Made by a program: the position numbers and the translations under genes
The notes under the pieces: model-generated
What the model saw: only the letters and a program-made list of their open reading frames with translations
Databases searched by the model: none
What the model was told of the DNA's origin: nothing
Assembly (NCBI RefSeq): GCF_051155795.1
Contig: NZ_DAXETW010000086.1
Location: 72,540 to 136,539, forward strand
From: Longibacter sp051155795
Lineage (GTDB): Bacteria; Bacteroidota; Rhodothermia; Rhodothermales; Salinibacteraceae
Reading direction: 5' to 3'
Length of the DNA: 64,000 nt
Part shown: piece after piece, positions 54,416 to 63,875 of the stretch
Position numbering within the stretch: position 1 is the first letter of the stretch
Layout: each line of letters opens with the position of its first letter

Positions 54416-55663
54416 TTAGACGCGGGGACGCTGCTTGCTGCTGCGCTTCCGCGATCGCGACAAAGGAAGACCGGCCCGGCGTAGCGTTCGATCCAGGAGC
54501 CGCTGAAACGATTCGCGTTCGGGCGCACGGATCACCGCGCGCTCGTGGGCCTCGGCGAGCACGAGCGGGTATCCTTCGCCCTTCCGGCACTCACTCATCA
54601 CGAGGGCGTGGATACGATCGACCAGCTCCGATCGGTCCGCGACCCACGCCGGAATTTCGATGCGGGCGATTTCACTTTCTTGTTTCGTAACGGGCACGTT
54701 CAGGTAAAAATAGCAGATCTCGTTCCCCTCCGGATACTGCCGCTGGATGTGGGATGTGGACCCGAAGACGGCCGAGCGTTCGCCGGGCTCCAGGAGAGCG
54801 CTGACGACGTGGCGGTCCAGAAGGCCCGCCAGGCGCGGCCCCTCGGACGACTCCGGTACGCCGGGTCCGTCCGGCGGGACCGCCCGCATCGCCTGTGACC
54901 GGGAGGCACCATCCCCCCGGGCGATGGGCTGTTCCCGGTTGTCGTCGAGTTCGCCCAGGTGAAAACGGAGGAGATTGACCAGCTCCGTATTGCCCGGCAT
55001 CGAGATGTAGGAGGCGATCGGGAGCTCGTCCGCCATAAACTCCCTGAGCATGCCGGTATACCGCGCGATAAGGGCTTCCTCCACGACACGGTTCTGCATT
55101 CCGCGCAGCATCCACCGGATGAGGGTTCCATCTGCCAGGGCCACGAGCGGACGGCCCGGGACGCAACGGTCTCGGGCGAGCGCGAGCAACTCGGCCAGCT
55201 CCTGCTCGTCCCGCAGGGCCGACACGATCTCGGTTGTCATCGACGCCAGGACCTCGTCGAAATGTTCGTCCAGGTCATCGGCAAACCGAAGATCCGGGAC
55301 GGCATCCAGCGTAGGCTCCTCCGTCGTTCCATACTGAAAGGCGACGCGCCCGATGTTCAGAAGAAAATACGCGGGCTCGATGTGCCGGTCCGGATAGATC
55401 TGCGACCCGTCTGTTGCTACGACCGTCACGGGCGTTGGGCGGGGCGGAGCCGGTTGAACGGTTGTGGGCCGTGCACGAAGCGCGGCGACAAGACGTCGGG
55501 GGGACGCCTCCTCGACGTCCTTCCGGACCGCCTGCCACCCCTCTGCAATCTCGCGCAGCGTCGAAACCGCACGAATCCGCTGCTCCTCCCGAAGACGACG
55601 GGTCTCGAACTGCGTTGCAGGCAGGCGCTCGAGCTGTTGGCGAAGTTGCTGAAGGTCGAGCAT
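54416..55663 (-). CDS. NurA-domain nuclease
   Basis: 415 residues. NurA domain motifs: VVATDGSQIYPD with catalytic Asp D85, VALADGTLIRW with D178, SYISMPGNTELVNLLR, YFYLNV ... RIEIPAWVA and GYPLVLAEAHERAVI. A coiled N-terminus precedes (LEEQRI-type helix, residues 1-50) and a basic tail ends the protein. NurA is a 5' end-resecting nuclease that works with the HerA translocase in archaeal and some bacterial double-strand break processing, and in certain phage-defence systems. Here the next gene is a HAS-barrel protein, but no HerA ATPase, Sir2 or DUF4297 gene is in the window. Starts divergently from the voltage-sensor-like gene. Confidence 0.8.
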   Translation of the reverse strand: MLDLQQLRQQLERLPATQFETRRLREEQRIRAVSTLREIAEGWQAVRKDVEEASPRRLVAALRARPTTVQPAPPRPTPVTVVATDGSQIYPDRHIEPAYFLLNIGRVAFQYGTTEEPTLDAVPDLRFADDLDEHFDEVLASMTTEIVSALRDEQELAELLALARDRCVPGRPLVALADGTLIRWMLRGMQNRVVEEALIARYTGMLREFMADELPIASYISMPGNTELVNLLRFHLGELDDNREQPIARGDGASRSQAMRAVPPDGPGVPESSEGPRLAGLLDRHVVSALLEPGERSAVFGSTSHIQRQYPEGNEICYFYLNVPVTKQESEIARIEIPAWVADRSELVDRIHALVMSECRKGEGYPLVLAEAHERAVIRAPERESFQRLLDRTLRRAGLPLSRSRKRSSKQRPRV

Positions 55664-55907
55664 AGATGGCGAAAACGATTGTTATAGACGTCCAGAACGC
55701 ACCGGCACGTCGGCCTCGGAACCGTATCCGGGCACCGCTCGATCGATCCTCCGCACAGGCACCTGCGCGTCCCTACCCGGATACGCAAGAATGTAACGGC
55801 GTGACATCGACATTCGGAGGCGCGTCCCCCATATTGGCGATGCACGACGCGGGCGCTCTCGTGCAGCTCCCGATCGTGCTCGGCTCCCGACTCAACATCG
55901 ACGCTTC

Positions 55908-56975
55908 ATGCCTCGAACGCAAACCTGGAAAGAGCGACTGTCGCTTGTTGTCGACGTCGTGATGCTCGTCCTTATCGTTTCGAACCTCTCGCTGATCGTC
56001 TTCGACTGGGGATTCGAAAGCCCGATCGTTCAGGACGCTCTACGGGAATGGACGCCTGGTTTCTATTTCTGGTACGACGCGACGATCCACAGCAACTTCG
56101 TGTTCGTGGATCTCCTCTTCGTCGCCGTGTTTGTCGTCGAGATTATCGTCCGATGGGGCCTGGCCATTTACCGGCAGCGGTATCACCGGTGGTTCTTTTA
56201 TCCGTTCGTCCACTGGTACGACGTCCTCGGCTGCGTTCCCGTTAGCTCCTTCCGGTCGCTTCGGCTGCTGCGGATCGTGTCGATGATACCGAAGATGCAG
56301 CGCCTCGGTCTGGTGGATCTTCGAAAAACGGCGCTCTACCGCACCTTCTCCAAGTACGGTGGCATCGTCGTCGAGGAATTGAGCGATCGCGTGGCCGTAC
56401 GAATTCTGGATGCGGTGAAAGATGAGATTCGCGACGGGCATCCTGTCCTCGATCAGGTTACGAAGGAAGTGATCGAGCCGCAGCGAGACCTGCTCATCCA
56501 ATCCGTGACGCACCGCCTTCAGGAGGCAACGGCGAAGGCGTATGGTACCTACCAGTCTGATTTTCGGGAATACGTCGAGGACGTCATCGCCGTGGCCGTC
56601 GATCGCAACCAGGAGATCCGGACCATCGCCGCTATCCCCGGCGTCGGCCGAACGATGGCAAACCTCCTCGAACGCGCCATCAGCGACATCGTGTTTAATG
56701 TGATCGACCAGATGATGGCCGACGTCGCCTCGCTCGAGAACGACAAGGTCCTCAACCAGATCACCTCGATTAGCACCGATGCGCTCCTCACTAGCGAGTA
56801 CGATCAACGCCTGAACCGCCTGACGCGTACCATCCTTCTGCAGTCCATCGATCTCATCAAAGAGCACGTCGAGATTCAGCAGTGGAAGATCGAAGGCGCC
56901 TCGGACACGGACGATGAGGCGACCGAGACTGCGCCGACCCGCGGCGACGGTGCCGTGAAAAACGTCACGACGTAG
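55908..56975 (+). CDS. Voltage-sensor-like four-helix membrane protein without a pore
   Basis: 355 residues. Four membrane segments in the first 135 residues: S1 near 11-33, S2 near 63-84 (FVDLLFVAVFVVEIIVRW, with the ion-channel-type acidic/Arg spacing), S3 near 95-112 (VHWYDVLGCVP, Trp-x-Asp as in channels) and S4-like SFRSLRLLRIVSMIPKMQR with R116, R119, R122 and K129/R132. No pore loop or S5-S6 follows. Instead about 220 residues of soluble helices (KDEIRDGHPVLDQVTKEVIEPQRDLLIQSVTHRLQEATAKAYGTY) containing an HhH-like IPGVGRTMANLLERA at 243-257. Comparable pore-less sensors are Hv1 and Ci-VSP. A gated proton pathway or a regulatory sensor is possible; neither is shown. Confidence 0.6.
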   Translation: MPRTQTWKERLSLVVDVVMLVLIVSNLSLIVFDWGFESPIVQDALREWTPGFYFWYDATIHSNFVFVDLLFVAVFVVEIIVRWGLAIYRQRYHRWFFYPFVHWYDVLGCVPVSSFRSLRLLRIVSMIPKMQRLGLVDLRKTALYRTFSKYGGIVVEELSDRVAVRILDAVKDEIRDGHPVLDQVTKEVIEPQRDLLIQSVTHRLQEATAKAYGTYQSDFREYVEDVIAVAVDRNQEIRTIAAIPGVGRTMANLLERAISDIVFNVIDQMMADVASLENDKVLNQITSISTDALLTSEYDQRLNRLTRTILLQSIDLIKEHVEIQQWKIEGASDTDDEATETAPTRGDGAVKNVTT

Positions 56976-56993
56976 TTTCCACCGTGTCGGCCG

Positions 56994-57010
56994 CCGGCCA
57001 TTTCGGCCGG
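56994..57010 (+). terminator. Weak hairpin after the voltage-sensor-like gene
   Basis: CCGGCC (56994-56999) and GGCCGG (57005-57010) are perfect arms around a 5-base loop, without a T run. A weak terminator candidate. Confidence 0.3.
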
Positions 57011-57131
57011 TGCCACCTGCATCTCTGCCGGAGACTTCCTACCTTTCGGGCGCCTCGGTTCGTGTACGCCGAACGCATCCGACATCATCCATTTCCCGTC
57101 AACCCGTCGAGCCGTTCTGCGGCTGGTTTCT

Positions 57132-58283
57132 GTGGCCGGACTTTATTTCCACATCCCCTTCCGCACGGCTTCCCGCTCGTATGACGATGCCTACTATGAG
57201 GTCTTCCCGGACGAGCAGCACCTGACGTCCTCCCTGGCGTCGTTCACGGAGGCGGTCGATGCTGAACTGCGCCTGTACGCACGAGATTATGCGGAAGACG
57301 AACCGATCCAGACGATTTACGCCGGCGGCGGACGCCCGTCGCTCCTCCCCCTGCGCCATGTCCGCTCCCTCCTGAATACGGTGCTGGACGTGTTCGACGC
57401 GTCGATGTTCGAGGAATCGACGGCAGAGGTCAACCCGGCCGATGCAACCCGCGCGTACCTCAGCGGGCTGCGAAACGTGGGGTTCGACCGGCTCAGCGTC
57501 GAAGCACTGTCGTTTTACCCCGAAGACCTTCAGCACCTCGGCGCACCGCACCGGGCCTCCGACGTGATCCGAACCATCCGCACGGCCGTCAACGTCGGAT
57601 TCGACTCCCTGGCCGTCGACCTGGCGTTCGGGTGGCCCGACCAATCGATGGAGCAATGGGAGAAGAACCTGCGGCAGGCCACCGAGATGGGCATTCCATC
57701 GGTCACCCTGATGGAGCACCGGCCGGACGAGCCGGAGAAAACGGACGACGAGGACCGCATGCAGCGGGCCCGGAAGCTTCAACGCGCAGGCGACATGCTG
57801 ACGGACGCCGGGTATCACCCCTACGAACTGACCCATTACGCACGGCCGGGACATGAGTCTGCCCACCTGAACAACACGTACGCACACGGCAGCTACATCG
57901 GCGTCGGGCCATCGGCCGAGTCCTTCTGGTGGCCAAAACGGGCCGGTGATCGAAGTGCCTCTCGATGGACGAACATTCGCGACCTGAGCCGCTACGTAGA
58001 GGTGCTCGGCAACCGCTACCCACCCATTGCGTACCGACAAACGGCCGACTGGACCTCGCTCGCACGGGAGTTCATCTTCCTTCGAATGCGAACCCAGGAG
58101 GGACTCAGCCTGCCCGATCTTCACGAGCGGTACGGCTACGACCTTCTCGCAGAAAAAGGTGACCTGGTTGATCGGCTGATCGACAATTCTCTGATGAACG
58201 GCCTCAGCGACCAGTGCATCCGCCTGACACGGTCGGGCCGTCTCGTGGCCGACGGGATCGCGGAGAAACTTATGCCGGAGTGA
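57132..58283 (+). CDS. HemW/HemN-like protein lacking the radical-SAM cysteines
   Basis: 383 residues, GTG start at the family-typical GLYFHIPF. The body is clearly HemW/HemN family: IYAGGGRPSLLP, EVNPADATRAYL, FDRLSVEALSFYPEDLQHLGAPHR, VDLAFGWPDQSMEQWEKNL, HLNNTYAHGSYIGVGPSAES and a C-terminal winged helix (LREFIFLRMRTQEGLSL-like). But the [4Fe-4S]/SAM motif CxxxCxxC expected right after HIPF is R11-TAS-R15-SY-D18: all three cysteines are gone. Two of the codons are CGC, one transition from TGC. Without the cluster it cannot do radical-SAM chemistry; it may be a haem chaperone or binding protein. Followed after 35 bases by a GNAT gene. Confidence 0.85.
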   Translation: MAGLYFHIPFRTASRSYDDAYYEVFPDEQHLTSSLASFTEAVDAELRLYARDYAEDEPIQTIYAGGGRPSLLPLRHVRSLLNTVLDVFDASMFEESTAEVNPADATRAYLSGLRNVGFDRLSVEALSFYPEDLQHLGAPHRASDVIRTIRTAVNVGFDSLAVDLAFGWPDQSMEQWEKNLRQATEMGIPSVTLMEHRPDEPEKTDDEDRMQRARKLQRAGDMLTDAGYHPYELTHYARPGHESAHLNNTYAHGSYIGVGPSAESFWWPKRAGDRSASRWTNIRDLSRYVEVLGNRYPPIAYRQTADWTSLAREFIFLRMRTQEGLSLPDLHERYGYDLLAEKGDLVDRLIDNSLMNGLSDQCIRLTRSGRLVADGIAEKLMPE

Positions 58284-58317
58284 CGCCTCGGCCTGCCTCC
58301 GAACGACGACACCGACG

Positions 58318-58836
58318 ATGTCAACCCTCCCGTACACAATTCGACCGGCCATCGATGGCGACTGGGCCGCCGTCCGCGACCTCTTCCGCGACTACCTGTC
58401 CGAACTCGACTTCGATCTCGACTTTCAGGACGTCGACCGCGAACTCCGCGCGCTCCCGGGTCCGTACGCCTCGCCGGACGGCGCGGTGCTCCTCGCACTC
58501 GAATCCGGGGCAAGCGGCACCCGACACACCGGCAACGGGCATCGGGCCGTCGGCGTAGTCGCGATCAAGCCGCTGGATGCGGAGAACGGAACGCGCATCT
58601 GTGAGATGAAACGGCTGTTCGTCCGCCCGGGGCACCGTGGACGCGGACTCGGGCGCGCTCTGGCCGAAGCAATCGTAGAGGCAGCCCGGCGCCGCGACTA
58701 CGATATGATGCGGCTTGACACGGTCGCGTCGATGAGCTCCGCCCGAGCTGTATACGACCGGCTCGGATTTCGCGAGCGCGATCCTTACTACCACAACCCG
58801 CTGGACGACGTTGTTTACTACGAGCGCCACCTGTAG
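58318..58836 (+). CDS. GNAT family N-acetyltransferase
   Basis: 172 residues. Conserved motif A: CEMKRLFVRPGHRGRGLGRALAEAIVEAARRRDYDMMRLDT, where RGRGLG binds acetyl-CoA; then ARAVYDRLGFRERDPYYHNPLDDVVYYER. The N-terminal IRPAIDGDWAAVRDLFRDYL is typical. Substrate unknown. It follows the HemW-like gene with 35 bases between and is followed by a DUF192 lipoprotein after 28 bases, so the three may be one transcript. Confidence 0.85.
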   Translation: MSTLPYTIRPAIDGDWAAVRDLFRDYLSELDFDLDFQDVDRELRALPGPYASPDGAVLLALESGASGTRHTGNGHRAVGVVAIKPLDAENGTRICEMKRLFVRPGHRGRGLGRALAEAIVEAARRRDYDMMRLDTVASMSSARAVYDRLGFRERDPYYHNPLDDVVYYERHL

Positions 58837-58864
58837 CCCATTCTCTCCCGCCGGATCGACCGTC

Positions 58865-59389
58865 ATGCCTCCACGGACCGTCCGCCTCGCCCTTTTTCTG
58901 CTGACCGCCGCCCTTCTCCTCGTGAGCTGCACCGACGACGCCTCCTCCGGCACCGAGAACGCACCCGGAACCGAGCCGTCGTTTCGGAAGGACGGGACGT
59001 TGACCTTCGTGCGGGCGGATGGATCGGATGCGCGAACCATCGATATCGAAATTGCCGATACCGATGAAGAGCGCGCCCGGGGTCTCATGTATCGCCGATC
59101 TATGGGCTACGACCAGGGCATGCTCTTTTTACTGAAAGAAACCAGCGCGCGGGGCTTCTGGATGAAAAACACGCCGCTCCCGCTCGACATTATCTTCCTG
59201 GCTCCCGATTCCACGATTATCAATATCGCGAAACGGACGACGCCCTTTTCCGAGGAACTCATCCGACCGGAGGCGCCGAAGCGCTACGTCGTTGAGGTTC
59301 GCGGAGGATTTACCGACCGGTTCAACATCAAGCCGGGCATGGCAGTGGAGTGGACCCGACGTCCATCCGAAGAGCCTTCTTCATCATGA
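58865..59389 (+). CDS. DUF192 lipoprotein (copy 1)
   Basis: 174 residues from ATG 58865 with a lipobox signal (FLLTAALLLVSC). The DUF192 domain spans about 45-165: TIDIEIADTDEERARGLMYRRSMGYDQGMLFLLKE, FWMKNTPLPLDIIFLAPD and FTDRFNIKPGM. DUF192 is a small beta-barrel fold of unknown biochemical role, common as an exported protein. A second, related lipoprotein is the next gene, 121 bases away. Confidence 0.85.
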   Translation: MPPRTVRLALFLLTAALLLVSCTDDASSGTENAPGTEPSFRKDGTLTFVRADGSDARTIDIEIADTDEERARGLMYRRSMGYDQGMLFLLKETSARGFWMKNTPLPLDIIFLAPDSTIINIAKRTTPFSEELIRPEAPKRYVVEVRGGFTDRFNIKPGMAVEWTRRPSEEPSSS

Positions 59390-59510
59390 GTGACTTCCGT
59401 AGCGAAGCCCCGCCGACGCCTCCCCGGTAGTACGTCTGCTGCTTGACAGCGCCGGTGCGTTCATATCCAGCGAGATTTCGCCCATCCGCCTTCCCCCTTT
59501 ATCCCTGTTC

Positions 59511-60098
59511 ATGTTGAGCATGTTGCCAGATGTACTCCCTTCCACGCGCTCCCGATTAGCCCGTCACACACGGTCGCTTCCCGGTACCGTTGCGCTTCTG
59601 CTCATGGCGTGTGCGCTCGTGCTTTGTCTGACCGGTTGCGGCGGCGATGCGGAAAACGCTGGAGGGTCCGAACCCGGAAATGCGACGTACATTCCGTTCG
59701 ACCATGAAGGTACGCTCGCCGTCCTGTCCGAAGGCACGCAGGACACCGTTGTAACCGTCGATATCGAAATTGCCGAAACGGACTCCGCACGGGTCCGGGG
59801 CATGATGCAGCGCGAATCGTTTCCGGACGAGACCAGCGGTATGCTCTTTCCGTTCGAGGATGAACAGCCGCGCTATTTCCATATGTCCAACACGCCGGTT
59901 GCGCTCGATATCATCTTTATTGATGCCGATTCGACCATCGTCAGCATGTCGAAGTATGCACGGCCGTTTTCGCCGGACCTTGTAGAGTCGGGCGTCCCGG
60001 CACGTTACGTACTTGAGACGCCGGCGGGCTTCTCGGATACGTACGGGCTCGTTGCGGGTGACCGCGTGCGCTGGACGCGGATAGACACCGGGCCGTGA
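59511..60098 (+). CDS. DUF192 lipoprotein (copy 2)
   Basis: 195 residues (ATG 59511; ATG 59520 also possible). Lipobox in LVLCLTGC. Same domain as the previous gene: VDIEIAETDSARVRGMMQRESFPDETSGMLFPF, FHMSNTPVALDIIFIDADSTIVSMSKYARPFSPD and GDRVRWTR. The two proteins share the same architecture and motif spacing but differ in sequence throughout, so the tandem duplication is old. Copy 2 has FHMSNTP where copy 1 has FWMKNTP. Confidence 0.85.
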   Translation: MLSMLPDVLPSTRSRLARHTRSLPGTVALLLMACALVLCLTGCGGDAENAGGSEPGNATYIPFDHEGTLAVLSEGTQDTVVTVDIEIAETDSARVRGMMQRESFPDETSGMLFPFEDEQPRYFHMSNTPVALDIIFIDADSTIVSMSKYARPFSPDLVESGVPARYVLETPAGFSDTYGLVAGDRVRWTRIDTGP

Positions 60099-60133
60099 GC
60101 ACGCGACGTGTCATACCCGACGTGCCGGACCCG

Positions 60134-60463
60134 CTACAATACGTTCAGGATGGCGTGAACCGTTTCCGTGCATGCAATCAACACGGCGACGCTGGCGACG
60201 ATCGCTACCCATTCGTCTGCGTATGAGCCGCGCCAGCCGCGGAGGTAGACGAGACGGACGGAAAAGGTGAGGACGCCGGCCACCCCTACGGCAAGTCCGG
60301 CAACGCGAAGCGCATCTTCCCGGATGACCGCAAACAGTACCGCCGCACATCCAAGGCCCACCGCCATCATGGCGAGGCTCCACCAGAGATCCAGGGAGAA
60401 CAACTCGTGTAACCGAGCCTGTCGACTCCCGGGCTCGAGCTGGACCTCGTCGGACTCAGTCAT
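60134..60463 (-). CDS. Small three-helix membrane protein
   Basis: About 109 residues from ATG 60463 (the longer frame upstream is a shadow). An acidic N-terminus (TESDEVQLEPGSRQARLHELF) precedes helices near 28-47 (LWWSLAMMAVGLGCAAVLFAV), 53-74 (LRVAGLAVGVAGVLTFSVRLVYL) and 84-105. No family recognised. Same strand as the A-type carrier gene but 109 bases away; convergent with the DUF192 copy 2. Confidence 0.55.
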   Translation of the reverse strand: MTESDEVQLEPGSRQARLHELFSLDLWWSLAMMAVGLGCAAVLFAVIREDALRVAGLAVGVAGVLTFSVRLVYLRGWRGSYADEWVAIVASVAVLIACTETVHAILNVL

Positions 60464-60572
60464 TCTACCATGTAAACGCTTGTTTACGTGGACACTCACA
60501 AAATGCGGCCGTGCGGGCTTGAAGTGCGGCTTCGACCCGGCGGGCGCGGTACGGCTGCGCACGGGAGATCGG

Positions 60573-60905
60573 TTACATACCGAAGGACTCCCCGCAGGCA
60601 CATGAACGGGTGGCCTGCGGATTGGCGAAGTGAAATCCATCCCCCTGGAGGCCGTCCGTGAAGTGAAGTTCCGAGCCCTCCAGATAGAGAGCACTTTTTG
60701 CATCGAGAACGATGCGGAGACCGTCCACCTCCGTTAGTTCATCATCGTCTTGCACGGTCGTATCCCAGCCCAGGTCGTATGTGAGCCCGGAGCAGCCGCC
60801 GGGCACGACCGCGATCCGAAGCAGCGTGTCGTCGAGATTGACGGCTTCGTCCGAGGCCACGTCGCGCAACTGAGAAAGGGCCTCGTCTGTGATGGAAATG
60901 TCCAT
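60573..60905 (-). CDS. A-type Fe-S carrier (HesB/IscA/SufA family)
   Basis: 110 residues from ATG 60905. Conserved: ITDEALSQLRDV, LRIAVVPGGCSGLTYDLGWD, DGLRIVLDAKSALYLEGSELHFTD and the C-terminal SCACGESF. The three cysteines (GGCSG and CxC) bind and pass on Fe-S clusters. Divergent from sufB-sufC-sufD across a 580-base gap, so it probably serves as the SufA/ErpA of this system. The three-Cys pattern is intact. Confidence 0.9.
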   Translation of the reverse strand: MDISITDEALSQLRDVASDEAVNLDDTLLRIAVVPGGCSGLTYDLGWDTTVQDDDELTEVDGLRIVLDAKSALYLEGSELHFTDGLQGDGFHFANPQATRSCACGESFGM

Positions 60906-61484
60906 AATGACGGTTGAAGCGGGTTTGCACAGGGTGTTTCCGTATCGAGTCCGGCAGTACGCCGCCGCAGGCTCAGGTCGGGGCGTCGGGACGCACTTCC
61001 GTATCAACAATGCCGGATTCGTACCTCTGGCCCGTCTGCAGGTTTCTCACCTCTGCCTGTCCGTACCGGCCTTGGAGACGGCCGAGCAAAGCCAGGGTGA
61101 TCGGCCGGAGCGCGTGCCAGGGTGGCGCGGCGAGCATGCGGCATCATGCTGTCGCTCCACGCGAACGTGCAGAGACCGGATGCGCATCTACGCCGGATCG
61201 GCGGCGAGTCAGAAAAACTGCAATGAAGACGTTATCGCGATGAATCGCCCTGGAACGCGGCGCCAAATGCATGGTTGTAATCGAGCGTTGACAACGAAGC
61301 ATAATGTAAACGGACGTTGACACCAGGCTTCTGACCGAGATCATCCGGCCCGACTGGGCTGCAGATCTCTGCCCGACCACGCCGCCAGGAGCACCGAGCC
61401 GGAAGCACCGAGCCAGAAGCACTGACGCGACGTTCAGCGTCGCCGCCACGAGCACGCACGAATTTCTTCAAGGACGAGGATTTT
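60906..61484. promoter_or_regulatory. Divergent control region between the A-type carrier and sufB
   Basis: About 580 bases with no gene. An A+T-rich patch at 61265-61320 holds GCGTTGACA (61285-61293) and ACGTTGACA (61314-61322), two TTGACA hexamers 29 bases apart, and a CATAAT at 61300-61305. A sufB promoter is likely here but the spacing of these boxes is not canonical. A Shine-Dalgarno-like AGGACGAGG precedes the sufB ATG. No IscR or SufR gene is in the window. Confidence 0.4.
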
Positions 61485-62951
<1,467 letters not shown>

Positions 62952-63050
62952 CGCATTCATTCCCTCAGGAGTGCGGCCCGCTGATCGCACGGGTCGCGCT
63001 CCTCGCGGCACCCTATTTCGAATCTGAATACCTGTAGACGGACACCACAC

Positions 63051-63821
63051 ATGGCACTCCTTGAAGTCAAAAACCTCCACGTCAGCGTCGAAGACGAGGA
63101 CATCGAAATTCTTAAAGGCGTTGACCTGACGCTCGACACCGGTGAAGTTCACGCCATCATGGGCCCCAATGGATCGGGGAAAAGCACCCTCGCCGCCGTC
63201 CTGGCCGGCCGCGAAGAATACGTCGTTACCCAGGGTGAAATCCTGTACGACGGAGAAGACCTCCTCGAACTGGAGGCAGAAGAGCGCGCCGAGAAGGGCG
63301 TCTTCCTCGCCTTTCAGTATCCGGTTGAACTGCCTGGCGTGAGCATGACCAACTTCCTCCGCGAGGCCGTGAACGCGGTTCGCGAAGCGCGAGGCGAAGA
63401 AGAGCTCGGAGCTGGCGACTTTCTCAAGCTCGTCCGCGAACGCGCGAAGCTCGTCGATCTCAGCGCCGACCTCACGAAGCGGTCGGTGAACGAAGGGTTC
63501 TCCGGCGGCGAGAAGAAGCGGAATGAGATTTTCCAGCTCGCCATGCTTGAGCCGCGCCTTGCCATTCTCGACGAAACCGATTCCGGTCTCGACATCGACG
63601 CACTGCGTCAGGTCTCCGACGGCGTCAACAAGCTGCGGAGCGACGACCGGGGCTTCCTCGTGATCACGCACTACCAACGCCTGCTCGATTACATCGTGCC
63701 GGACCACGTACACGTCATGGTCGACGGTCGCATCGTCCGCTCGGGCGACAAGGACCTGGCCGTGCAGCTGGAAGAGAAAGGATACGAGTGGGTCCGCGAG
63801 GAAGCGGCTGCTGCTGCGTAA
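63051..63821 (+). CDS. sufC: Fe-S cluster assembly ATPase SufC
   Basis: 256 residues, ABC-type ATPase. Walker A GPNGSGKS(T), Q-loop FLAFQYPVELPGV, signature FSGGEKKRNEIFQ, Walker B ILDETDSGLDIDALR, switch His in VITHYQRLL. It powers the SufBCD complex in the cytoplasm. sufD follows 54 bases later. Confidence 0.97.
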   Translation: MALLEVKNLHVSVEDEDIEILKGVDLTLDTGEVHAIMGPNGSGKSTLAAVLAGREEYVVTQGEILYDGEDLLELEAEERAEKGVFLAFQYPVELPGVSMTNFLREAVNAVREARGEEELGAGDFLKLVRERAKLVDLSADLTKRSVNEGFSGGEKKRNEIFQLAMLEPRLAILDETDSGLDIDALRQVSDGVNKLRSDDRGFLVITHYQRLLDYIVPDHVHVMVDGRIVRSGDKDLAVQLEEKGYEWVREEAAAAA

Positions 63822-63875
63822 CACCGGCGCCGCCCTCGCACTGTCCTGCTTTTCCCCCTGTAATCCATCGCACCT

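Noticed and set aside
53751..55663. Complete HerA-NurA phage-defence island
   Set aside because: No ATPase, Sir2 or DUF4297 gene in the neighbourhood; only the nuclease and a lone HAS barrel are present.
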